DNA of 64,000 bases. Source: Owenia fusiformis (Eukaryota > Annelida > Polychaeta > Sabellida > Oweniidae). Both the position numbers and the translations under genes were made by a program. The notes under the pieces were generated by a model. The model was not told the origin of the DNA. It worked only from the letters and a program-made list of their open reading frames with translations, and searched no databases. This document shows, one piece after another, positions 1-12,808 of the stretch. Each line of letters opens with the position of its first letter. Position 1 is the first letter of the stretch. The stretch is from positions 12,181,278-12,245,277 of the forward strand of contig CAIIXF020000008.1 in assembly GCA_903813345.2 (NCBI GenBank). The letters are read 5' to 3'.

Positions 1-11
1 ATCCAGGGCTA

Positions 12-725
12 TACCTGAAATCGTAAAGGAGGACTGAAAGTATCGCAACAGATTTCAGCAATCATATGTTGGATTTTGGCTATTTTCTGAGGATTTGAGG
101 ATGTGCATATTTCATGTTGCATGTTAGGCCAATGCATTTCCTCCAGGAAAAGCACCCATAGGGATGATAAAATAATTTCTATTTTGAGACAGGGAAGGTG
201 CAAACAACCCATCCACATGCATAAATATATATGTGTATATGTATAAATATATGTGTTTTACATACAGTTAACCCCTTTAAATGAAAAATATATTCCATCA
301 GGGATTTTAAAGATATCAAATATGGGTGACCAAAATTAAGCTGAAATCAATGGATCACATGAGTTTTCCCTATGGGAAAATAACAGGAAAATATTGTTTT
401 CCACTTTATCTAAAAGAAATTTATCCTTTTAATGGTTAACTATGTCTCAAATTGATGTCTCATATTGATGCAACAAAAATTGAAAAACCAGGGGTGAACG
501 GGGTTGAAAATCAGGACGACATGTCCCAAAAAACATGTGGGTGGATTGTTTTCACCTTCGCTGTCTCAAATTCCAAACTATTTTATCATCTCTAAGAGTT
601 CTTTTCCCGTAGGTAATGCAATGGCCTATCATATGCACCTGCTTAAATCCTCAGAAAACAGACAAAATCCAACATATGACTGTCTGAAATCTGTTGCGAT
701 ACTTTCTGTGCTCCTTTGAGACCTG
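12..725. repeat. ~200 bp inverted repeat around a ~300 bp centre
   Basis: Bases ~20-215 and ~526-715 are inverted copies with scattered differences; both contain AGTATCGCAACAGATTTCAG-type sequence on opposite strands. The centre has no gene. It may be a small foldback or the edge of a larger element cut by the window start. Confidence 0.75.
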
Positions 726-734
726 ATATTTCTC

Positions 735-1440
735 AATTTTTCAAATATTGCACTTGTTAAAATTCTTAAACTTCCTTAAAATTCATCTTCGGTATGTTTT
801 ACATCTTAGGTTCACACTCTAAAAGTATATGTTTCATCATAGAAGTATTGATGAAAAAGCCATAAGGGTCATCCATGGCTATACCTAAAATTCGTAAATT
901 TGAAACCTTATATTTACAATTTTTCAAATTTTGGACTTGTTTTAAATCATTAACTTCCTTAAAACCCATCTAAATTATGTTTTACATCTTTAGTTCCATA
1001 CTACAAAACCGTAGATATCATCAAAGAGGGATGGATCTAGAAACTATAGGGGTCAGCCATGGCTATAGCTGGAATTCGTAAATTTGAAACCTTACATTTA
1101 CAATTTTTCGAATTTTGGACTTGTTTAAAACCTATAACTTCCTTAAAACCCATCTAATTTATGTTTTATGTCTTAGTTTAACACTATGAAAGCATAAATA
1201 TCATCAAAGATGGATGGATCTAGAAACTATAGGGGTCAGCCATGGCTATACCTGGAATTCGTAAATTTGAAACCTTATATTTACAATTTTTCAAATTTTG
1301 GACTTGTTTAAAACCTTTAACTTCCTTAAAACCCATCTAAATTATGTTTTACATCTTAGTTCCACAGTATAAAACCATAAATATCATCATAGAGGGATGG
1401 ATCTAGAAACTATAGGGGTCAGCTATAGTCATACACAAAA
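735..1440 (+). repeat. ~180 bp tandem repeat, about four copies
   Basis: A unit containing TAACTTCCTTAAAACCCATC and GGGGTCAGCCATGGCTATA recurs near 770, 952, 1139 and 1321. The last copies are the most alike. Open frames here are by-products of the repeat. Confidence 0.85.
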
Positions 1441-2338
1441 TCCAGTTGTCAAAAATGTCAAATTTTTCGAAAAATCAACAATTTTTTTCTCAGCTCCTAC
1501 TTCTTCAATGGCTCTGCATCTTTCAGGGTTACTAACCCTGCTATTGGGCACATCACATGAATTTTTTCAACCTCTTACAGTGTCTAAATGAAAAGTTAGA
1601 ATCAAAACAGTAAGAAAATGAGTCACGAATTTGCCCCCTGGGGTACACACTTTGTACTGATATTCAAATTCTTTTGAAGTAATCAGCATCAATAATACTG
1701 CAAATTATTCATATATATAATATCTATGTATGTCACTTACAAACATCAAAATATCTAAGGTTATTTAGTGTGAACAATTTTTTCCCCAGGGTGGGGTGTT
1801 TTTGGGGGGTGGGGGGCTAACTCCTCAAAAAAAAGAACTTCCTACCACTCTGCGAAGCTATCACCTAGGTGGAAATTTCATCCAAGACTCTCCCCTAACT
1901 GAAAATGCTGCCAAACCAACTATACACCATTTATTGAGAATTTTCCTCCTCGCCCCTTGAGTATTAATGGTTTTTCAAATATATTTCAAATAAGATTTTA
2001 ATTTCATTTGCATCAAACTGTCTTACAATACAATTAAACTCTGGAATAGAATATACTCTGTATTTGAATAAGCAACAATTACCCATAGCAATGAATATGC
2101 ATAGTAATATACATTTAGCTGTTGTCTGGTCAAAGATAGGGTTCCAGCCAAAAAACATTATTTTTAGTTTCAGGTGTAAAAGAAATTTATTCTGTTTGAG
2201 TATCAACTAGTATAGGGAACAGTTGTAATGAGGTCACAATAGAAGTAAATGAAGGGAGGGTACATATTTGGCAAGGAACAAGATTATTGAACACAGAGTC
2301 ATGATGGGATAATAAAGGAAAATGTGTTTACAAATTAC
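1441..2338. other. DNAJC17 intron, no feature recognised
   Basis: AT-rich sequence with a short G-rich patch near 1800. No conserved exon of DNAJC17 was seen on the minus strand here, so the next exon lies beyond the left edge. Confidence 0.5.
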
Positions 2339-5300
2339 CATCTTTGAACTTTTTCCTTTTGCTATCTAGAAGTTTGTTTCTAAGTTTGGCAGCTTCTTTG
2401 GCCTTCAATAAGCGATCATAGGCAGCCTTGAATACAAAAAATAAAACAATGTGTTTAATGTTTTAAATAAATTGCAGTTAATGCTAACATATTGCAGTTA
2501 AGGGCAATCATATATATTCATCAGATATAAGAATACCGCATAAGAAAATTCTACAATATACAACATTTGAAGTGCATTGAAATGCCATGTCAGGAAAAGT
2601 ATACATCTATGTTATCACATAGCAATATGTAGATAGCATTTTCAGAAATGTTTGGACCTGAGAATATTGTTTTTTTTATTCACAGTGACTTATTGTGATA
2701 AAAAACATTCATTCTTTTTAACTTTATTCTTTTTCAGAAAAAATTCCTAATGAGAGATGCTCTTCAACCAAGCATTGGAGCAAAGGGTGTAGCCAGCAAC
2801 TGTCAAAGGGGTGCGACTTTTTGGGTTTGAATCAATGCAAGCGAAGCAAGCCCCAAAAGTTTTTAAAGGTGCATTCTAAGTGATCAAACCCATGGCACCC
2901 CCTGGCTGCGCCCATGGGAGCCTTACCTTAATCTTGCACTCTATTTACTTTAACTACTCACCCTAGCAGCAGCATCTGTTAGAACCTCAAGGGCCTTAGA
3001 TAACTGATGAAATAGCTCAGCTGAAAGTAAATGTATTGTTTTGGAACACATAAGATAAAAAAGACAAGCACATGATGTAATATGTGTACAGTGTATATGC
3101 ATATGTTCACTGTTTTAAAATATTTTTTCTAAGTGTTAATAAATATATGAATAAATGTGATACAGAATCAGTGTACCTATGTTAGTTTAAGGCAGTAAAA
3201 GATGGGAAAAGTGTTGAAGCTTGAAGACTACTACGACCTTATGGAGCTTTTGTTATAAAATGTTTGTGTTCAGAGGCCTGGGACCAATAATGCTCATGCC
3301 AAAGTCCGGTACAATACTGTACAGAATACCAATGTATACATGTACATGTATGTAAAAATGTAAATAAAGGAATATAATATAGAAAGACTGAGTAGAAATA
3401 CTTTACCAGCTTTGGGGTTGTCAGGATTCTTATCAGGATGACATTTCAGAGCTTTCTTTCTGTACGCCTTAATAATCTGAAATGTATGAAAGCAATTTGT
3501 TTTAGTTGTAAGACTTGAAATTCAGCTTCCTGGTACATGTATATTATGGAAAACTATGACAATACAGGGTGTTCCAAAAGTAACAGGACTGGTGTTGGCC
3601 TTTTGTCAATTCTGCACCGAATGTGTTAAAATTATAGTTTTTACATCGGAAATATGTCAGCAATTTTCAAAATGTCGGAAGGGGAATTCCCCAGGGATTT
3701 CCCTTATGACTGGTGCATGCCGGGAACTGAATGGAGGAATTTGACGGTTGAAATAAGTTAAATATTACACGCAAATATTGCTATCAAAAACGAAAATATC
3801 TTCGTTCTGCCGATAAACCCATACAATTGGCGATCTAACAACATAAAAAGAATTCTAAAATACTCTGGAATGTATCGAGGTAGGTCATTTAATAGTGCAA
3901 TGCATAGTTCATTCTCCGACATTGTAGAAAGACAGGCTTACCAATGATACGGGCGTACGACCACAATCTAAAGGGGTCGTAGGATGCGATAAGCCCCGTC
4001 GTCTTCTATGTCTATGCCCCGAACATATGAACATAACACTTCAAGGAAAATGGTTTTTTTTTCTCACCTCAAACTGGCTTTACCGGTCAAATAATGAACA
4101 AAATCGGAGAATTCAGAATTGCAACTGCTCCGCCTGTCGTGAGTAAATAGGCCGATCTAAAAGATGGCGTAATTAAAATTTCTAACGCCGCCATTTTGAA
4201 TATTCTTAACTAAAAAGTTCAAAACACATACTGTAACAGGGGATCGGGACATAAGTATAAACCTTTCGATAGTATGGATTACGAATTTATTGCCAGTTAA
4301 AATGTCAGTCAGTAAATAATGACATCTCAGGGCGGAGCCAGTTTTTTCTGATTCAAGATGCCAAACCTGGAGTATTCAGTACATGGGTAAATTCAGTAGG
4401 TATTACATGTATCTATCCCGTGCCAGACTATAGTCCTGGACCGAGCGCAATCTTTTGCCTGTACAATTACAACTTGGGAGAATTATCTACGCCCCTTACA
4501 CTTAAGATACCTACTTCAATAAATTCCTTGGTATTTAAGCATTCTTTTCTTGTAGTCGAATCCACAATTGTCCGGGTATATTGGCAGAACCGGAACATTT
4601 TTCTTCTTCATCGAGAGAGATTCCATCACTTTTCAAGTTAAAAGGGGATTACCCAGTTTGACTGGCCGGAAGTGGCCGGGAAGTACCAATAAATGGAGGA
4701 ATTTGACGGTTGAAATAAGTTAAACATTACACGCAAATATTGTGATCAAAAACGAAAATTTCTTCGTTCTATGGGCTTTCAAATTTCTCTTTGAAGCCAA
4801 CAGTTCTACCGATAAACAATTGTGGGTTCAACTACACGAAAAGAATGCTAATATACCAAGGAATCTATTGAAGTAGGCATCTTTAGTGTAATGGGCGTAG
4901 ATAATTCTCCCAAGTTGTAATCGTACCAACAGTGTCAAGATATAGGGACAGAAAATATTGACATTTTAAAAGTACCGTTTTTTTCGTTTTGTTATTATGG
5001 AAAGTCAAACATGACTATAGATGATGTTTTATGTAGGCATTTATGTATGATACTTAACTATACTCTACGAAGAATGGATGATTTTTGTAGGCATTTATGT
5101 AGGCATTCTTAAAACACGTTACTTTGCCTTAAAAACGTTACTTTATTGGACTTTAACTTTTCTCCTCGAAGAATGGATGATTTTATATTAAGCATTTTCA
5201 AAACACAGTACTTTGCCAATAAAACGTTACTTTATTGGACTTTAACTTTTCCCCACAAAAGCCGGAATGTATGATTTTTTATGAAGGCATTCTTAAAACA

Positions 5301-8300
5301 CGATACTTTGCCTTAAAAACGTTACTTTATTGGTCTCTAACTTTTCTCCTCGAAGAATGGATGATTTTTAGGTAAGCATTTTCAAAACACAGTACTTTGC
5401 CAATAAAACGTTACTTTATCGGACTTTAACTTCTCCCCACAAAGAATGTATTTTATGTAGGCATTCTTAAAACACGTTACTTTGCCTTAAAAACGTTACT
5501 TTATTGGACTTTAACTTTTCTCCTCGAAGAATGGATGATTTTATATTAGGCATTTTCAAAACACAGTACTTTGCCTTAAAAACGTTACTTTATTGGACTC
5601 CAACTTTTCTCCTCGAAGAATGGATGATTTTTAGGTAGGCATTTTCAAAACACAGTACTTTGCCGATAAAACGTTACTTTCGTGGACTCTAACTTTTCTC
5701 CTCGAAGAATGGATGATATTTTAGGTAGGCATTTTCAAAACACAGTACTTTGCCGATAAAACGTTACTTTCGTGGACTCTCCATCGAGCGTTGGTAAATT
5801 TTAGGTAGGCATTTTCAAAAAGCGTTACTTTGGCCCTTTTCCGTTACTTTCTTGGACTTAAACTTTTTTCGATGTGTAACTTGAAAATCTTGTCAGTGAG
5901 TGGTATTACTAATTATTGTAAAAGATAAGATGGACCATAGTGTAAAGAGAGGCTAGTAGTGTTTTTCCATCTATTAATTCACTTATTCCACCTTGAAAAT
6001 CTTAAATTCTTGCAATTTTGCTCGATTAATAATTCCATTGAGTAGGTCTACTTCTTGTTACGTCTTGTACGTATGTTTTAAAAAGCCGAATTTAGACTGA
6101 GGATTGAAAAGGTTCTACTACTGAAGAACTTTTATTTCTCTCGGTAGACCGGAAGTAAATTTATGAGTCAAGCAAAAAGTGATAATGTTTTTTATGAAGT
6201 GGGGAAGTCAAAACAGCACTAATAGAAGTCAAAGTAAGCATTCAAAGATTATTTAGAACCATTTAAAATTAAATCGACGGCAAAATTGAATTGCCTGAAA
6301 TCTTTATATTTTCTTCTTCATCTTCTTCGCGGACCTCAGAGAAGACACTTCCGGTTTAATAATCAGTGATTTTATCGATCAAAACATATTTCTTTTTGAA
6401 TTTGTCCGATATCTGCTAATATGGTATGTATATTTGTGCTGATTGTTAAATTACAAAATAGGTTGGGTATAGAATTTGTCAAAGTCGTTTGATCTTGTCC
6501 GGCAGAAGCAATATTTCGTCATTTCTGTCGCCTGGAATTCCTTTAAGGCTCTCTAGCAGAATTGGCTATCAAAATGCTAAAGAGCCTTACAATTTAAGGC
6601 TCTTTAGCCCAAATGCTAAAGAACCTTAAAATTTAAGGCTCTTTAGCATTTTGGTAACCCATTTGGCTAGAGAGCCTTAAATTTTAAGGCTCTCCAAATT
6701 TTAAGGCTCTCCAGGCGCGGCCATGTTTATATTTTTTTCATTTTCTGTTACCGCATATTGAATATGTTGGTTGCTTATTTAACGTCCAATGTACTCAATT
6801 AGGCGGTTAAAAGACCAAAGTGGATCCTTTTTCATGAATGTACGTTAATTTATAGATTAGTTTAGCCGATAACAGTGTTGAATTACTTCAGAGTTGCAAT
6901 TTTAGCGATTCATACGATAAAAGATCGATTCATCCCAAACACCCACTTTACCGGAAGGCGCTCTCTGACGTCCGCGCCATTTAGGTCACTTATAACATGG
7001 CATTTTTTTCACTTCCCTTTATTAGTACGTTTGAATGCAACCAAGACATTGATGCAACAATTTTGACCCTCTTTCCAAAACAAATATTCTTTTCTTCATC
7101 CTAGGTCTGATGGTGTATCTTGTTTATTCGATCTTGTTGTTGACAGATTGATATTTGAAAATTTGGAAGGTGTATTTTCTGATACTGAGCGACATCTTTA
7201 TAAAACACAGTTTTTAATCCGACTATAAGTATGAGTAATTCATAAAGATGTCGTTCGCTTCAACTACATCTCATAAATGTCGAACTAAATCACTAGTTTT
7301 CAAGAATTATATACACATTGTATTATTAAAAACACGAGCTAACAAACAATACAATCGTTTGCATCAGAATATCAATGTATTTTTCCATTTAATATTGCAC
7401 TGTGGTCTTTTGACTGCTTTTTATCGACTGACGGAGACAAAACTGAAGTTCGTCAAAATGCGATTCAAAATCATCTATTGAGTACTTTGAATTTAAAAAA
7501 TAAGCAATCAAATGACCATTTTGCAACAATATTTGGAGAAATAGAAACCTATGTACAAGGCCTAACTTTAGTATTTCAGATAGTTACAGCAAACGTGTGG
7601 CATTCAGTAAACTATTGAGTTTCATCCATGTTAATTTTTAGTGTCGAAAATGTCATGGCAGAGAAGCATCGAAATATAAGAGGCCACACATATGATAGCT
7701 AACTACAAAACAAACCAAAATATACAAAAGTTAGGCCTCGTACAATTGTTTCTACTTTTACAAAATACTGTTCAATATCGTCCTTTGATTCCTTATTTTT
7801 TACATTTAAAATACTCAATCGGGCAAAAAAGTTAAAGTCCAAGAAAGTAACGGAAAAGGGCCAAAGTAACGCTTTTTGAAAATGCCTACCTAAATTTCAC
7901 CAACGCTCGATGGAGGAAAACTAAGAGTACAAGAAAGTTACGGAAATCGGCCAAAGTAACGCTTTTTAAAAACACCAGGCTAAAATGTTCGACACTTGAA
8001 GGAATAAAGTTAAAAGTAACGTTTTACTGGCAAAGTACTGTGTTTTTAGAATGCCTACATAAAAAATCACCCATTATTCGAGGAGAAAAGTTAAAGTCCA
8101 CGAAAGTAACGTTTTATCGGCAAAGTACTGTGTTTTGAAAATGCCTACCTAAAAATCATCCATTCTTCGAGGAGAAAAGTTAAAATCCAATAAAGTTACG
8201 TCTTTAAGGCAAAGTACTGTGTTTTGAAAGTGCGTGTATAAAAATCATCCATTCTTCGTGGAGATCAGTTAAAGTACAATAAAGTAACGTTTTAAGGCAA

Positions 8301-10453
8301 AGTAACGTGTTTTGAAAATACCTGCATAAAAAATTATCCATTCTTCGTGGAGATCATTTAAAGTCCAATAAAGTAACGTTTTTAAGGCAAAGTAACGTGT
8401 TTTAAGAAGGCCCTACATAAAAAACCATCCATTCTTCGTGGAGTATGGTTAAAATCGAATAAAGTAACATTTTACTGACAAAGTACTGTGTTTTGAAAAT
8501 GCCAAATATAAAATCATCCATTCTTCGTGGAGATCAGTTAAAGTCCAATAAAGTAACGTTTTTAAGGCAAAGTAACGTGTTTTGAAAAGACTACACAAAA
8601 ATTCATCCATTCTTCGTGGAGAAAAGTTAAAGTCCAATAAAGTAACGTTTTTAAGGCAAAGTACTGTGTTTTGAAAATGCCTGCATAAAAAGCCATCCAT
8701 TCTTCGTGGAGTATGGTTAAAGTTGAATAAAGTAACGTTTTACTGACAAAGTACTGTGTTTTGAAAAGACTACACAAAAATTCATCCATTCTTCGTGGAG
8801 AAAAGTTAAAGTCCAATAAAGTAACGTTTTTAAGGCAAAGTACTGTGTTTTGAAAATGCCTGCATAAAAAGCCATCCATTCTTCGTGGAGTATGGTTAAA
8901 GTTGAATAAAGTAACGTTTTACTGACAAAGTACTGTGTTTTGAAAATGCCAAAAATAAAATCATCTATTCTTCGTGGAGATCAGTTAAAGTCCAATAAAG
9001 TAACGTTTTAAGGCAAAGTAACGTGTTTTGAAAAGACTACACAAAAATTCATCCATTCTTCGTGGAGAAAAGTTAAAGTCCAATAAAGTAACGTTTTTAA
9101 GGCAAAGTACTGTGTTTTGAAAATGCCTGCATAAAAAGCCATCCATTCTTCGTGGAGTATGGTTAAAGTTGAATAAAGTAACGTTTTACTGACAAAGTAC
9201 TGTGTTTTGAAAAGACTACACAAAAATTCATCCATTCTTCGTGGAGAAAAGTTAAAGTCCAATAAAGTAACGTTTTTAAGGCAAAGTACTGTGTTTTGAA
9301 AATGCCTGCATAAAAAGCCATCCATTCTTCGTGGAGTATGGTTAAAGTTGAATAAAGTAACGTTTTACTGACAAAGTACTGTGTTTTGAAATTGCCTACA
9401 TATAAAAATCATCCATTCTTCGTGGAGATAAGTTAAAGTCCAATAAAGTAACGTTTTTAAGGCAAAGCATCGTGTTTTGAAAATACCTAATATAAAATCA
9501 TCCATTCTTCTTGGAGATCAGTTAAAGTCCAATTAAGTAACGTTTTTAAGGCAAAGTAACGTGTTTGAAAATGCTTACATAAAATTCATCCATTCTTCGT
9601 GGAGTATTGTTAAAGTCGAATAAAGTAACGTTTTACTGACAAAGTACTTCGTTTTGAAAATGGCCTACATAAAAAAATCATCCATTCGTAGAGATCAGTT
9701 TAAGTCCAATAAAGTAACGTTTTTAAGGCAAAGTAACGTGTTTTAAGAATGCGTACATAAAAAGCATCCAATCTTATTAGAGAAAACTTAAAGTCTATTA
9801 AGGTAACGTTCTAAAGTCAAAGTAACGTGTTTTAGAAATGGCTACATAAAAAATCATCCATTGACAATGAACGAACGTTTTAAAGGCAAAGTAACGTGTT
9901 TTAAAATGCCTGCATAAAACATAATCTATTCTTCGTAAAGATAATGATTATATCACCAGGTTTCAACAGCCAAGGTAGCCAACGTTCCTTAATTACTTTT
10001 CATAATAACAAAACGAAATAAACAGTACTTTTAAAATGTCAATATTTTTTGTCCCTATATCGTGACATATATAAATCGTACAGGCAAAAAATTTCGCTCG
10101 GTCCAGGACTACTACTTTTTTCAAGGCCTGACTGCGTCGCTAACATGCTAAATATAAGAGTTAGAAGAAGAAGGTAAGTCAGACTCCCAAACGTCAGCTA
10201 AAATCTTGACTGCATATCTAGATCTATGTCATGTAGATCAATTCCAAAATAAACATTGTAAAAGTGAATGGGCGATAATATGTTGCAACGACAAAGTCGA
10301 GCAGGTTCTGACTCATTTCTTGTAATATGATAAAGAAAATCATCCTCAATCAAAAGTACTACATCTATATTACGAATAAATTACCTGTTTCTCACTAACA
10401 TCTGGTGAAACTTCTAGTATGTCGTATAAATCGAGGTTTGTAATTTCACTCAT
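2339..10453 (-). CDS. DNAJC17: DNAJC17-like J-domain protein (5' part, four exons)
   Basis: Coding exons, read on the minus strand: 10453-10385 (ATG start, 23 codons), 3476-3407, 3020-2962 and 2426-2339. All have GT-AG borders and intron phases join without a shift. The joined product begins [18 protein letters not shown], then has the J-domain helix with [14 protein letters not shown] (HPD at residues 36-38), then [20 protein letters not shown] and the basic helix [19 protein letters not shown]. This order and wording match animal DNAJC17, a nuclear J-protein that stimulates Hsp70 and is linked to spliceosomes and transcription. The C-terminal part (coiled coil and RRM in the family) is not in the window, so the gene runs off the left edge. 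Intron 1 is ~6.9 kb because it holds a large foldback element. The start codon is the first in-frame ATG and gives the usual short N-terminus. Very likely a functional host gene. Confidence 0.9.
2765..2925. repeat. Dispersed repeat fragment
   Basis: The two ends are roughly inverted: GGGTGTAGCCAGCAACTG near 2788 and CACCCCCTGGCTGCGCCC near 2894. This resembles short elements common in marine invertebrate introns. It lies in intron 3 of DNAJC17. Confidence 0.4.
3565..3930. repeat. Mariner-like end and partial copy of the nested palindromic family
   Basis: TA followed by CAGGGTGTTCCAAAAGTAAC at 3563-3584 looks like a Tc1/mariner end, with no matching partner found. From 3733 to 3930 the sequence matches the family also seen at 4693-4930 and 42644-42850. 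Confidence 0.45.
4463..4935. mobile_element. Nested palindromic element inside the left foldback end
   Basis: The ends AATTACAACTTGGGAG (4463) and CTCCCAAGTTGTAAT (4916-4930) are inverted, and ~100-200 bp inner parts are inverted copies of each other. Related sequence occurs at 3733-3930 (+), 41979-42159 (-) and 42639-42850 (+), so it is a dispersed family. The inner part includes TTGACGGTTGAAATAAGTT. Confidence 0.65.
5030..5865 (+). repeat. ~89 bp tandem repeat, left arm of the foldback element
   Basis: About nine degenerate copies. Each holds a block like AACGTTACTTTATTGGACTT, then CTCCTCGAAGAATGGATGAT, then GGCATTTTCAAAACACAGTA. Copies have diverged and vary by a few bases in length. The right arm carries the same unit inverted. 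Confidence 0.9.
5866..7814. other. Unique centre of the foldback element
   Basis: No recognisable gene. It contains a cluster of short inverted blocks at 6540-6720 built on AAGGCTCTTTAGC and its complement, and a hairpin with arms GAGCGACATCTTTAT (~7187) and ATAAAGATGTCGTTC (~7241). ORFs here are short and unlike known proteins. Confidence 0.6.
7815..9960 (-). repeat. ~89 bp tandem repeat, right arm of the foldback element, with higher-order units
   Basis: About 24 copies of the left-arm unit in reverse orientation. In the middle (about 8562-9330) monomers are organised in longer blocks: a two-monomer block of ~178 bp recurs, and a 446 bp block is repeated almost without change (8562 onward and 9008 onward). 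Edge copies are more diverged than central ones, as expected if the array grew by unequal exchange in the middle. Confidence 0.9.
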
Positions 10454-10691
10454 TTCTTCATTTATTTTCAAAATCCAGAGCTGTGTAATTCAAATTTGAT
10501 TTGGACAATGATTGTGTTAGTGCATCCGTCCATATTACAATTATGTAGATTTATATGTGGTTAGTAATAAACTACCTTTATTTTATATGTTTGTGTATCT
10601 CTCTTCTGTATGAGGTAGAATAGGGTCAATAATATCTATATTTGAAAATTTGAAAAACACTGCCTTGTACAATATTTTTGTTCCGGGTAAG

Positions 10692-10701
10692 TGCGCATGC
10701 G
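10692..10701. promoter_or_regulatory. NRF1-like site
   Basis: TGCGCATGCG fits the NRF1 consensus (YGCGCAYGCGCR) but for the last bases. It lies ~240 bp upstream of the DNAJC17 start codon, a usual place for NRF1 sites in housekeeping promoters. Confidence 0.5.
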
Positions 10702-10737
10702 TATATTGACCACCTGAAAATGCCGCAGAAAATCCAT

Positions 10738-10781
10738 GTATTATGCGACGCACCAGAGGTTCTTCGCCCGTGGTTGAATCG
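10738..10781 (+). repeat. Inverted match to 44823-44866 (44 bp)
   Basis: This is the left partner of the inverted pair, in the putative promoter between DNAJC17 and the KDZ gene. It contains GTTCTTCGCCCGTGGTTGAA. Confidence 0.7.
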
Positions 10782-11544
10782 ACACATTAGAACTCTTTAA
10801 AATTGGAGAGTGGAAAAGTCGATACGACTCACCTACCGTAATAACACCACTTCCTTGTTAGGTCCATGATTGATTTCTTGACCGTTTTTCAAGAAGTTCT
10901 CCTATAATTGACGCACATTGTGAGTTTTTTAGTCTTGGTATTACTTGATTGGTGACTCAAAACGACTCTTGACCTGAATGATCATCAAGATGAACTCCTG
11001 GGTGTAGATCTAACTGACTGAGTAAGCTTTACTCGAGTCTCTAGCTTACAGCTAGACGAAACTTCATTGATTTCGTATGTACTGTGCTATACGCACCTAC
11101 ACGCACCTAGAACTCATTTTTAATAAATTTTATAAATATTTTTAAGAATATTAATCATATTTAGGATGAAGCGTTGCTTGTCTGGATTTAGATATTTCAA
11201 AATTTCATTTCGGAGTTTGACACATGGTGAAATTTTCTCGCTGTAGCTAAAAATGGCTTCCGGTTCTGGACGTGAATAACATTTGAAATATTATTCTCGC
11301 TTAAAGAAATCAAATATAACAATAGATTCAGACGGGGATGTGAGCTGATGTTCTTCAAATCTATACATAAAGGTATATTTCATATTATTATGCCATATTT
11401 ACTGTGCGTGTGACACAATGATTTACAATATTTATAATACTAAGGCAGCTCAATCTTCCTCCTCAAAGCCGGAATATAGAGAAGGCTTTGGACCGAAGTA
11501 AAGTAAGCTGACGATTTTTTTAGACAAGCATTGATTAGACTTCA

Positions 11545-11573
11545 AGATGTCCCTAGTCCTACTAGGGACATCT
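11545..11573. repeat. Perfect 13-bp hairpin
   Basis: AGATGTCCCTAGT and its exact inverse ACTAGGGACATCT are separated by CCT. No role is known. Confidence 0.6.
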
Positions 11574-12031
11574 CGCATTCCATTGAATAGATTGTCGCAG
11601 AATTCTGCACTCATAAATGTTAAAATTATGATGTTAGGAGACCTACCCTTTATTTGACCAGCACATTTTTTCCAGTCTCATTTATTTATAGAGTTGAAAT
11701 TGTAATTCTTGAGTTCTTAATTATCGTAAATCCTTCGTTCTATAAGTATAATGTCCAAGCAATTTCAACATTGTTGAACCCAATCCTCTGGTCGTTATGC
11801 AAATCTATATGAACAAACACCAAGAAACAAAATTATTATAATAAGATTTCGCTAAAGCTACTAAACGTGTAGCGAGATATCATATTCTTTTGTGCTCAGA
11901 AAAAAGTTTTGCCGCGGACATTTTTAGAAACGCCTAGGAGAAAGGTATCTTTGTCTGGGGGTAAAGCGGTTAATAAAACGTTTTAAATTAATTGTCCGTT
12001 TATGTTAAAAGTTTGACATGCGATACATAAT

Positions 12032-12041
12032 GCGCATGCGC
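12032..12041. promoter_or_regulatory. Perfect palindromic NRF1-like site
   Basis: GCGCATGCGC is the full NRF1 core palindrome in otherwise AT-rich DNA, ~2.3 kb upstream of the KDZ start codon. It could mark the KDZ gene's own promoter; a chance match is possible. Confidence 0.4.
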
Positions 12042-12808
12042 ATAAAGAGGATTTTAATTTTCAAAATTAGTTCCAAATTTTTGACAAAAATCTCCTAATT
12101 ACTCATGAAATTTCGGAGCATTCAAAGATAGGGTAGGTGCATAGTTTATCGCAGTTTGCTGCTGCGTCATTATAAATATAGGTATGCATAACACAGGAAC
12201 CTGTGCCCAGACTAGGTTTAACTTGTTGAACTAGGGGGAGGAGGCTATTTCTGCAAGAAAATCCAACATATCCGGAAGATTTATTTTTTCAAGAGAAAGT
12301 TTACAACTGAATTTCGAAATGAATAGGCGCAGTACATGGCAAATTTTGTTAGGTCTTCTATTTTTTTTGAACCTGCATTAACTGACCTGCAAAAGTCAAT
12401 TCAGATTTGCTGCTCCAGGGAGTTACTGTTTTCTTAAAGGTGCAACAGTTAGTGCAGAGGGGCCATTCAACGATCATCAATATATATTTTAGTTTGGATA
12501 TTTCATTCAAGACTAACATATATTTTTATTATCTATAAAGAAACCCCCTGGATGAACATTATTTCAGCTGATATTCCTCTTGAAACGGGTTGAATCTTAC
12601 AAATCTATAAGTAGGACTCCCTTTATAGAAGATTTGAACTGAATTTACACTGAATTTACGCTGAAATTGATAGTTTATCCATACATTTTAAGAAAAAAGG
12701 TATGTCAAAAGAAGATGTTAAGCCAAATATTGACCTGATAACTCAGAAAAATAAAAATTTTCAAATTTTCTCTCTACAGTCCTTGTTGCCCCTTTAAATT
12801 TCTTAATT

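Larger units (their letters stand above)
4431..10111. mobile_element. Foldback-type element with tandem-repeat arms, in DNAJC17 intron 1
   Basis: The outermost matching ends are AGTCCTGGACCGAGCG at 4431 and its reverse complement ending at 10111. Inside the left end, after a nested insert (4463-~4932), comes sequence around 4940-4990 that matches 10015-10070 inverted. Next is an array of ~89 bp repeats (5030-5865), a ~1.95 kb unique centre (5866-7814), and the same repeat family in the opposite orientation (7815-9960). No transposase ORF is visible in the centre, so it is probably non-autonomous. Structures like this are known as foldback elements. No clear target-site duplication was found by eye. 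Confidence 0.75.

Noticed and set aside
8449-9325. Repeated minus-strand ORFs (83-105 codons) with recurring [11 protein letters not shown]-type text
   Set aside because: They are translations of the ~89 bp satellite units; the identical peptides follow from the 446 bp repeat, and no start context or splice support exists.
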